Assembly: GCA_013204555.1 (NCBI GenBank)
Contig: JABMNO010000012.1
Location: 29,893-93,892, forward strand
Reading direction: 5' to 3'
Source: Chloroflexota bacterium
Lineage (GTDB): Bacteria; Chloroflexota; Dehalococcoidia; Lucifugimonadales; Lucifugimonadaceae
DNA: 64,000 nt
Positions 1-7,461 of the stretch are shown here, in pieces. The notes under the pieces were generated by a model. It was given only the letters and a program-made list of their open reading frames with translations, had not been told where the DNA came from and did not search any database. The translations under genes were made by a program, and so were the position numbers. Each line of letters starts with the position of its first letter. Position 1 is the stretch's first letter.

Positions 1-2231
1 GCCGGTGGGAACGAGGAAGCCTGTACGGTCAATGGAAGGTTGATGGCAACGCGTCCACTGAGACTTCGCTCATTGGGTGGATGGACCACCGGCTGGTCGT
101 GGACGCCGGTACGCACAACGTCACCGTTGAGGCCGACATCACGTGGAACCAGCGCACCGCAGGGCTAGTGGCCCGATATCAGGACAACGCTAACTGGATC
201 ATGGCGTGGTACGACGGCAAATTCCTTGTCCTGGGTGAAGCGACCTCTGCAGACGGGTTCAAGGTTCTGAGCAGAGAGCGATTCAAGTGGGGATCGGAAA
301 GCACTACACACCATCTTTCGCTGAACGTAACGGGCTTCAATATCACCGTATTTGTCGATGGTGAGTCGATTGTTCACGAGGAGATCGACAACCCGACGCA
401 GGCGACAAGGCACGGCCTGTTCAATCGCAGCACCAGGGCGAATTCATTCGATAATTTCTCTATCAGCAGCGATACGCCACCTGCCCCCGCTCCACCGCCT
501 GAGCAGCAATTTGAGATTATCTTCGATAGCTTCACAGCAGCGAACGGACAGACGCTAGCAGGCCGAAGCCCAGACGTCGCCCCCGCTGGCTCCACCTGGA
601 GCGAGACAAGTCTCTACGCGATCTGGGAGATTACAGAAAATAAGGTCGCAGAGACGACCTTGTTCGATTGGGCTGACCATCGGGCCGTCATTGATGCTGG
701 CAATCCTGACGTCACGGTTCAGGTCGATATGACATGGAACGAGTTCCGAGCGGGCATCACTTTCCGCTATCTGGATGAATCCAACTGGGCCATGGCGTGG
801 TTTGAAGACGATCACGTATCAATAGCACAGTCCTCCCCAACGCTTGGCTTCCAAGAGATCGGGCGGTTCGAATACGACTGGGGTACCCCCGGGACGACAC
901 GAACTTTCCAGGTCGTACTCAGTGGAGATGAGGTCGTTGTATCTATTGATGGGACAACGTTTGAACCTGTCAGCCTGCCTGAACCCACAACCTATTCCAG
1001 CGTTGGACTATTCACCCGCGCCGCCGGGACGAATCTATTTGATGATTTCCGAGTGCTGGGGCCAGCGCCTGAACCAACAACGGTGTTCAGCGATTCGTTT
1101 ACGGCCGATGACGGCATTGCCCCTGCGGACCGCACATCTGACGTCTCATTGACGAGAACGCGATGGGACCAGGCCAGCCCTATCGGCGAATGGGAAATTC
1201 GACTCAACCGATTAGTCGAGACCAGTGGCGTCGAATGGGCAGATCACCGCCTGGTTGTAGATGCCGGAACTTCCGGTGCAACTGTAAGAGCAGACGTGAC
1301 CTGGCAGTCACGTGGCGCAGGATTGGTCGTCAGGTATGAAGACGAGCACAACTGGGTCATGGCCTGGATTGACGGCTCCGAGGTTGTGCTGGGTCAGGTG
1401 ACCGCATCTGGAGGATTCCACGTCATAGGCCATGACGCATTTGACTGGGGAGCTCCGGGCACTACCCGGTTGCTGGAGGCTCGAAACCAGGGTGCCACCA
1501 TCACTGTTCTTGTCGATGGCGTCGAAGTGCTCGTGTCCGATGTGCCGATACTCATGACGTCCACCAGGTATGGCTTATTTAGCCGCTCCGGTGACATGAA
1601 TTCATTTGAGAATTTTGAAGTGACTTCAATTACTCCTCCCGCCCCTGAAACTGGGCTCACATACGTCAATGTTATTGAGGACGCATTTGGCGATGTGAAC
1701 GGCACGGATCTCAACGGCAATCTTCCAGATGTTGGCCCTGCGTCATCGACCTGGATGGCACCAAGTTTGGTTGGCGAGTGGGAATCTCAAAACGGAGTCG
1801 CCATCGAAACAACAGGAATCGCGTGGGCCGATCACCGTCTAGTAATCGATTCCGGTGTGTCGGACGGGGTTATTGAGGCAGACATCACCCTGCAGTCAGG
1901 AATCGCCGGTCTCGTCCTCCGCTACCAGGATGAGAGTAACTGGATCATGGTGTGGGCTACCGATAGCGGAGTGTGGGTCGGCAAGGTCACGGCTGAATCT
2001 GGGTTCAAGCTCATTGCACGCTACCGGTACAACTGGGGTAGTGCTGGTACGACCAAGAATATGAAAGCGCACATGACTGGTGATCAGATCGTGATCGAGG
2101 TGGATGGTCGTCAGTTCCGACCCATTACAGAGTCTGATCTGATCACGGCAACATCGCACGGGCTGTTCAGTCGAAGCGCTCAAAGTAATGCATTCGATAA
2201 TTTCTTTGTGAAGGTCGAAGCGACGCCTTAG
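1..2231 (+). CDS. Multi-repeat beta-sandwich surface protein (5' end outside window)
   Basis: The reading frame is open from base 3, so the gene starts before the window and at least 742 residues are visible. The protein is four tandem copies of a roughly 180-residue domain. Each copy opens with a (V/I)F-D-F-type strand, then has W-x-D-H-R, a D-A-G-type turn, R-Y-x-D-x-x-N-W-x-M-x-W, a W-G-x-x-G-T-T turn and a closing G-L-F-x-R-S...F-D-N-F strand. Copies are joined by short Pro/Ala-rich linkers. The pattern suggests a concanavalin A-like/LamG or DUF1080-type carbohydrate-binding sandwich; the fold is inferred, not shown. No catalytic residues or C-terminal anchor are seen. The same domain ends two nearby proteins (cytochrome lipoprotein and GT-C protein), which points to a shared role at the cell surface. 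The N-terminal part, with any signal peptide, is missing. Confidence 0.8.
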   Translation, partial: RWERGSLYGQWKVDGNASTETSLIGWMDHRLVVDAGTHNVTVEADITWNQRTAGLVARYQDNANWIMAWYDGKFLVLGEATSADGFKVLSRERFKWGSESTTHHLSLNVTGFNITVFVDGESIVHEEIDNPTQATRHGLFNRSTRANSFDNFSISSDTPPAPAPPPEQQFEIIFDSFTAANGQTLAGRSPDVAPAGSTWSETSLYAIWEITENKVAETTLFDWADHRAVIDAGNPDVTVQVDMTWNEFRAGITFRYLDESNWAMAWFEDDHVSIAQSSPTLGFQEIGRFEYDWGTPGTTRTFQVVLSGDEVVVSIDGTTFEPVSLPEPTTYSSVGLFTRAAGTNLFDDFRVLGPAPEPTTVFSDSFTADDGIAPADRTSDVSLTRTRWDQASPIGEWEIRLNRLVETSGVEWADHRLVVDAGTSGATVRADVTWQSRGAGLVVRYEDEHNWVMAWIDGSEVVLGQVTASGGFHVIGHDAFDWGAPGTTRLLEARNQGATITVLVDGVEVLVSDVPILMTSTRYGLFSRSGDMNSFENFEVTSITPPAPETGLTYVNVIEDAFGDVNGTDLNGNLPDVGPASSTWMAPSLVGEWESQNGVAIETTGIAWADHRLVIDSGVSDGVIEADITLQSGIAGLVLRYQDESNWIMVWATDSGVWVGKVTAESGFKLIARYRYNWGSAGTTKNMKAHMTGDQIVIEVDGRQFRPITESDLITATSHGLFSRSAQSNAFDNFFVKVEATP
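3..2219 (+). repeat. Four in-frame repeats of a ~180-residue domain
   Basis: Approximate copies are bases 3-480 (first strand missing), 510-1065, 1078-1635 and 1666-2219. Copies are similar at protein level but clearly diverged at DNA level, so this is an old expansion. Further copies lie at about 6003-6540 (minus strand) and 9755-10335 (plus strand). Confidence 0.75.
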
Positions 2232-2365
2232 CGACCTGATAACTCCGCCCTGAAGACCCGCCAGTTATGGGGAAATATTGCCCTTAATTAGAATGGTGCA
2301 AGCGCGGCGTAATGCGTCACTACCCCGTTGTGTGAGATCTGCCCCCTGCCGATTTTTGAACACCA

Positions 2366-5300
2366 TTGAATCAACCACCTGAACCAGGCCAGGCCGTTCC
2401 GGGACTTTCAAGAGGTCCACGGATAGGTCTGCTGCTGACTGGAGTCAGTGCTCAGGAGGTCATAGACGACATCCACGCGGGACTTCGGTCGCTTGCGTCT
2501 ATCGCCTCACTCGATCCCCCGGTTGGACTCCCGCCACAGTTGCAGTTCAATGGGTATGCGACATCTGACGTATCTGGCCAGGACATAGCAGAAGTCCTAT
2601 CCGAGCAGCTTCTTCTCCTTCCAGGGTTCCGCACAACGATCCAGGGAACTCACAGAGTCCCCTTCACTAACATCGTGTTTACCGCTGAGCGTGGAACCCC
2701 AGACCGAGACGCTATCGAAAGACGGCGCGGGGCCGAGGAATCTAGAAGAAAAACGACCCTGGGTCAGGTTGGGATTCCGCAGGTTGCGCGGGTTCCGGCA
2801 TCGCCCACGAGCGATTCGACTGCCCCTGCGACTCGCGACACCGGTGCGCGGCGGTCCTCAGGTTCTCTGTCAAAGTTGTTTGGCCTCACAAATTTCCGCG
2901 GGAAAAAGAAAAGTCAACGTTCTGATCAACGTCCCAAGGCATGGGTACCCGGTCAGGTGGCGCCAAGACCGGCCAATACCGAGAACGACGTCGACTCGGC
3001 TCGATCCGATACGGAGGGAACGCAGGGGCCAACTCCGCCACAACAGCGGATTCCGCCTGATGCTGAAGTCAGATCCATCGGCGCCATAATCCCCGCCGAC
3101 GCAGCCTCAGACCGGAATCCTCCGACAGACATCGGTGCCGCTGACGTGCAGTGGGCAATTGGGTTCGAGGATGCGATAGGCGGTGTCTCGGGGATGGCGT
3201 CAGAGGCGTCGCCCTGGGATATCCAGATTCTGGAGCAAGAAGGCGGAGTTGGGCCAGTCATCGAATCTGGCACGCCTTCAAATGACCTCGAAGCATCGCT
3301 GAGTTCCCAAGGACGCCAGACTACGATCGAATTCGTCCCCCTCGGGAGTTGGAGCGGCACTGGATCCGATCGGGTCGCTCTGGGATCATCACTCCCTCGC
3401 CCGATAGCAGATCTGTTTTATCTGAGCTGGTTCCCCCGGGTAGCGACCGCAACATTCATCTTTGCAATTTCAATAGTTGCCGTTGGGCATCGAGTAACCA
3501 AAGGTGGAGAATTTCCAGTATCTGCCGACGCGTTGGGTCACCTTTATCGAGCACGTTATTGGGCAGAGCAATTCAGATCCGGCAATTTCTTTCCCCAGTG
3601 GACTCCAGACTGGTATCTGGGAGTTCCATTGGTCGAGTATTACCCTCCTGCGCTGACATACATTATGGGACCGGTTTCTGTACTAACCGGACCCGCTGCG
3701 GCCTATAAGTTATTCGTATTTTTCGCGATTCCAGCAACTAGTATTTTGACGACCATGTCGTTCAGGAAGTATTTGGGCTATCCCGGCGCCATCAGCGCTG
3801 GACTACTTTATGGTCTTTCTCCCTGGTTGTTGCGCGTCATGTTTGTTCAGGGTGAACTCCCGATTTTGCTGACAGCAATTATATTGCCCATTGGTCTCCG
3901 ACTGGCGATTGATTTAATCGATGATCAATCACGGACTAGATTCATATTAGTCACCCTATTTATCACCGTCCTTATTATGTCACATCATCTCATAGCCATG
4001 ATGTTTATGTTTTCTATTACTTTCGGCCTGTTTATTTATGTTTTAGTCGATGTCCCCCGACGTCTCAGCGGTAGCTTGATCACAGTTGCTGCCTTAGTTT
4101 TAGGTGTCGGAATATCTTTTGTTTTTTTAATCCCCGCTTTACTCCCGCTGGAGTGGGCTGACACACCGAACAAAGGGCCAGCAGAGCGGGTATTATTTTA
4201 TTCCAGAAATTTCGACCTAATTGACATCGGACAGCGGACGGATATTTTTCAACCGTACTTTGGCGCGTTGCTCATACTTATTTCTATAACTGCAATCCTG
4301 TTACTGTGGAGACATCCATTAGTCCAGATACTTGCTGCAGTTAGTTCCCTTACGATATTCATGTCCATAGGAATTGATAATCCTGTAATCCAAAAGGTTG
4401 GTGTTCTTCAAGAATTTATTTTTTTTGAACGTTTCTTGATAATCGGATCACTCTCCACCGCTATTCTTGGAGGAATTGTTGTCCAGTGGCTTCTCACCCA
4501 CAAACCCCGGAGACTGGACCCAATTTTATCATCTTCCATTGTTGTAGCTACTGTTATCGTACTCATATGGGTTGATTTTGGTCCGTATTTTCGATTGGTC
4601 AAGAATTCTGATCATCAGGCATGGGTGGATACAACAAGAATTCTTAACGAGTCCTCACCGCCAGGGCGATTGGCGGATTTCATCGGCAAGGTGGAACTGA
4701 GTTATTTCCCATCGGTCGTGCACAGAAACGCGCTATTGGGCTGGTCCATTGAAAGCAGTCCGCACGCCGATATTTTTGGGCACTGGTTCAGGTCGATCAG
4801 GTCAGATCACATCGGGTTTGCTCAACGACAATTGCAGCAATGGTGGGTGGCGGGGGTTTACTCCAGCGAGTCGGATGGCGCCGGTTCTGTTGTACTCAAA
4901 GAATCTGGATTCATTCCGGTAGCCCCAATCTCCGGGATCACACCTTGGGTAATGACACAACCCACCTCAATCGCACTTCATCAAGCTCGAAACGCCTCGG
5001 TAATCGGACAAGGCCGTTCCATCACACTCGCATCGTGGCCCTGGCTCAAGCTGAGTGAGATTGAGAGACCTGGCGACGACGACATGTCTCTCATCGGCGA
5101 TGACAAGTTGATTGTCGTTGCTGAGATTCCTGTCCCGCTTAATAAGAGCTTTCAATCCGAATTGGATAGTTTTTTGCGGGGAGGCGGAAACGTTGTCACT
5201 TTTCTGACTAATGATTCTGATCTATGGCGCATGGGAGTGTCCGTCGAACGAAGGCAATTTTCAGAAGAAATGTTGCTCATCGATATTGGGGAGCGTGTGT

Positions 5301-5983
5301 TACCAATGCCCGAGCCAGTCGGGAATTTTCAGTTTATGGGGTTTAAATGGGAAACCTTAATCGTAAACGATTCGGACGCCGAAACTATCTTCGCCATGCA
5401 AGATTCGAATGGAGATGTGGTCCCAATTCTCTCGAGGGTTCGGATCGGTGAAGGCAATCTATTTATCGTCGGCGGCAGCGCACATATACATGGGTTTAGT
5501 AACGGCAAGGAATCGCTTCTTGCCCGGATTGCCGAATATCTCGCTCTGGAAATCGATGGTCTTTATACGAAGACAACGCTGCCGATCGCACCGTCCTTGA
5601 ATATCTCATTGACGGGACAATTTGCGGACATATCCTTCGATGCTGGACCCGACGGTGGGCCGATAATTCTGTCGATAACCGAAGGGCCACACTGGAATTC
5701 CATCAAGCTAGATGACAAACCCATCGAAGTCCAAAACTATGAAGGTCTGATACTTATGGATTCCCCACCCGGAATCCATAGATTCACTATGAAACAATCG
5801 TCCACACGTGGGATGTGGTTTGGACGGCTAATGACGATGATTACGATCGGAATTCTCGCTGTTATCGTCTGGAAGTGGGATGCAATCAGGACGTACAGGA
5901 TCAGATTTCCCGTTCCTGATCGGGTCAAGGGCCTGGATCGCAGATTGATGGACATTGCGTTCGGTGATGAAAAAGAATTGTAG
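2366..5983 (+). CDS. Large membrane protein with 6-pyruvoyl-tetrahydropterin synthase-related (GT-C-like) domain
   Basis: This protein has 1205 residues from a TTG start. Residues 1-120 form a small predicted globular domain I do not recognise. Residues 120-340 are charged and Ser/Pro-rich, probably disordered. From about residue 350 there are many hydrophobic helices, with the hallmark stretch A-L-G-H-L-Y-R-A-R-Y and P-x-W-Y-L-G-V-P-L-x-x-Y-Y-P-P typical of the PTPS-related/YfhO-like membrane family, whose fold is like GT-C glycosyltransferases. Residues about 800-1140 look extracytoplasmic, followed by a last membrane helix near 1150 and a basic tail. A role in building surface glycans or lipid-linked sugars is inferred. 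The membrane part (about 3680-4560) is visibly AT-richer than its neighbours, perhaps only because of hydrophobic codons. It converges with the next gene, 15 bases apart. Confidence 0.75.
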   Translation: MNQPPEPGQAVPGLSRGPRIGLLLTGVSAQEVIDDIHAGLRSLASIASLDPPVGLPPQLQFNGYATSDVSGQDIAEVLSEQLLLLPGFRTTIQGTHRVPFTNIVFTAERGTPDRDAIERRRGAEESRRKTTLGQVGIPQVARVPASPTSDSTAPATRDTGARRSSGSLSKLFGLTNFRGKKKSQRSDQRPKAWVPGQVAPRPANTENDVDSARSDTEGTQGPTPPQQRIPPDAEVRSIGAIIPADAASDRNPPTDIGAADVQWAIGFEDAIGGVSGMASEASPWDIQILEQEGGVGPVIESGTPSNDLEASLSSQGRQTTIEFVPLGSWSGTGSDRVALGSSLPRPIADLFYLSWFPRVATATFIFAISIVAVGHRVTKGGEFPVSADALGHLYRARYWAEQFRSGNFFPQWTPDWYLGVPLVEYYPPALTYIMGPVSVLTGPAAAYKLFVFFAIPATSILTTMSFRKYLGYPGAISAGLLYGLSPWLLRVMFVQGELPILLTAIILPIGLRLAIDLIDDQSRTRFILVTLFITVLIMSHHLIAMMFMFSITFGLFIYVLVDVPRRLSGSLITVAALVLGVGISFVFLIPALLPLEWADTPNKGPAERVLFYSRNFDLIDIGQRTDIFQPYFGALLILISITAILLLWRHPLVQILAAVSSLTIFMSIGIDNPVIQKVGVLQEFIFFERFLIIGSLSTAILGGIVVQWLLTHKPRRLDPILSSSIVVATVIVLIWVDFGPYFRLVKNSDHQAWVDTTRILNESSPPGRLADFIGKVELSYFPSVVHRNALLGWSIESSPHADIFGHWFRSIRSDHIGFAQRQLQQWWVAGVYSSESDGAGSVVLKESGFIPVAPISGITPWVMTQPTSIALHQARNASVIGQGRSITLASWPWLKLSEIERPGDDDMSLIGDDKLIVVAEIPVPLNKSFQSELDSFLRGGGNVVTFLTNDSDLWRMGVSVERRQFSEEMLLIDIGERVLPMPEPVGNFQFMGFKWETLIVNDSDAETIFAMQDSNGDVVPILSRVRIGEGNLFIVGGSAHIHGFSNGKESLLARIAEYLALEIDGLYTKTTLPIAPSLNISLTGQFADISFDAGPDGGPIILSITEGPHWNSIKLDDKPIEVQNYEGLILMDSPPGIHRFTMKQSSTRGMWFGRLMTMITIGILAVIVWKWDAIRTYRIRFPVPDRVKGLDRRLMDIAFGDEKEL

Positions 5984-5998
5984 CTGTCACCTGAGATC

Positions 5999-7258
5999 TC
6001 ATGGTTCCGGCTGAGAAAGTTCAAAATTAGCAAATCGATTCTTTTCAGATCGTCGATTGAAGATACCGAATGAAGTGGCGTCTTTATGCGTTTCCACCAC
6101 GAGTGCAGATAACTCAATTGAATCAACCCTCAATGTCACCTGAGTTCCGATTACTCGCAGTTGGAGTTCTCTAGGAATCGCCGTTTCTCCCCAGACGAAA
6201 TCCGCGCCTGGTGCCCCGGAAAACGCGCCCTCAATCAACGTTCCAAAAAAGAATTGCCCTATTTCATCGCCGTACCAGACCATATTCCAATTGAGGGAAT
6301 CAACATAGCGGTAAACAATTCCCGCAATTCCCTCGCTATGCCTGAAATCCACAGTTATCAAAACGTCTGATGTGCCAGCATCGATTATCGCGCGCTGATC
6401 CGCGTTGATTCCCGAAGACTCTGTCACACCGCGACCGCTCAGCAACCAATCCCCGCTTTCGATTATCCAACTCGTATGCTCGGGTCCCTTGAGTGGGGCA
6501 CGTTGCGTCAGATCTCCCGAGCCCTTTAATGAATCGAACACGATCACATTGTCGGCGATGGTTGGCTCAGGGACTTCTGCGATCTGAGGTTCCCCTTCGC
6601 CAAGACTGAATAAGTACTCAATCAGGGCATCTACTGCCTGAGCAGCGATGAATTCTGGTAGTTCTGGCATTTCCGTTGGAAACTCGCCGGCCAGAAATAC
6701 CTGTGGTTCCAGAAGAGATTCGCGCAGGTACACTTTCGGTTGAAGTCCGGGAACCTGCAGCCCTGCGCGGATTCTCAGGTCGTCAAGTGACGGCCCCTCT
6801 GGCACCGCCGGTGCGCCAATATCTGTGACCTCATGACACGAAGAGCAGCCGAACGCGAGGAATAGCTGCCGGCCCTCCGCAATTCTGGGATCCGGGGGGG
6901 GAGTTGGCAGAGGAGTCGCTGTTGGAATGGGAGTGGGTGTTGCAGTAACGGTTGGCGTCGGAGTTGGTGTTGGTGGCCGGGTTGGAGTGATCTGCAGGTC
7001 GACCAGGACCTCTGATGTGCCCTCTGGAGCAGGTGTTGGGGTTCCCAGCGCGGCGGGACTGGATGTGGCCGACAAAGGAGTGGGAAGCGCCGCAATGATC
7101 ACCAGTGGGGTTGGAATCACCGTCGGCTCCACGGTGGGAGTAGTGATGAGCGATGGAGACAGAACCTGGAGGTTATTCCCGCCATCAGGGCGTCCGCAAC
7201 CGGCGGCCAGAATAGATAGGAACGCCAAAGATAGCCCTATCCCTCTTACAGAGATCAT
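5999..7258 (-). CDS. Lipoprotein cytochrome c fused to a surface beta-sandwich domain
   Basis: This protein has 419 residues from the ATG at 7258. This start is chosen because it gives a signal peptide ending in the lipobox L-A-A-G-C (Cys21); the frame remains open to 7423, but that extension lacks signal character. A Pro/Thr-rich linker (about 40-120) leads to a monohaem cytochrome c domain with C-S-S-C-H at residues 138-142 and a possible distal Met in E-M-P-E-L. The C-terminal ~180 residues are the repeat domain of the first gene in the window. The haem domain suggests electron transfer outside the membrane; the fused domain suggests attachment to a surface partner or glycan. It lies on the opposite strand between two membrane glycan-type genes. 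The partner enzyme is unknown. Confidence 0.78.
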   Translation of the reverse strand: MISVRGIGLSLAFLSILAAGCGRPDGGNNLQVLSPSLITTPTVEPTVIPTPLVIIAALPTPLSATSSPAALGTPTPAPEGTSEVLVDLQITPTRPPTPTPTPTVTATPTPIPTATPLPTPPPDPRIAEGRQLFLAFGCSSCHEVTDIGAPAVPEGPSLDDLRIRAGLQVPGLQPKVYLRESLLEPQVFLAGEFPTEMPELPEFIAAQAVDALIEYLFSLGEGEPQIAEVPEPTIADNVIVFDSLKGSGDLTQRAPLKGPEHTSWIIESGDWLLSGRGVTESSGINADQRAIIDAGTSDVLITVDFRHSEGIAGIVYRYVDSLNWNMVWYGDEIGQFFFGTLIEGAFSGAPGADFVWGETAIPRELQLRVIGTQVTLRVDSIELSALVVETHKDATSFGIFNRRSEKNRFANFELSQPEP

Positions 7259-7461
7259 CGACGATATCGACTCAGTGATTAGCCTATTTCCCCTATCGAA
7301 ATGTTCCCACGCGTCTAGTCTAATCAGTGATGTCTGTCTTCTGAATGCGTTGCCAAAGGCAGATAGCGTGGTGAACTGGGTTCTGACCCAAAACGTATAC
7401 TCAGCGAACCGAGCGTAATTCATGACAGCCGACTTTCAAGTCGACAAGATATCCTCAAACT

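Noticed and set aside
1..2231. The repeated surface domains as a CRISPR-like or recent tandem DNA repeat
   Set aside because: Repeats are in-frame protein domains with strong DNA divergence; no short regular spacers.
6927..7418. Gly/Val-rich 163-residue plus-strand frame
   Set aside because: It is the antisense of the cytochrome lipoprotein's Pro/Thr linker, which forces a repetitive Val-Gly pattern.
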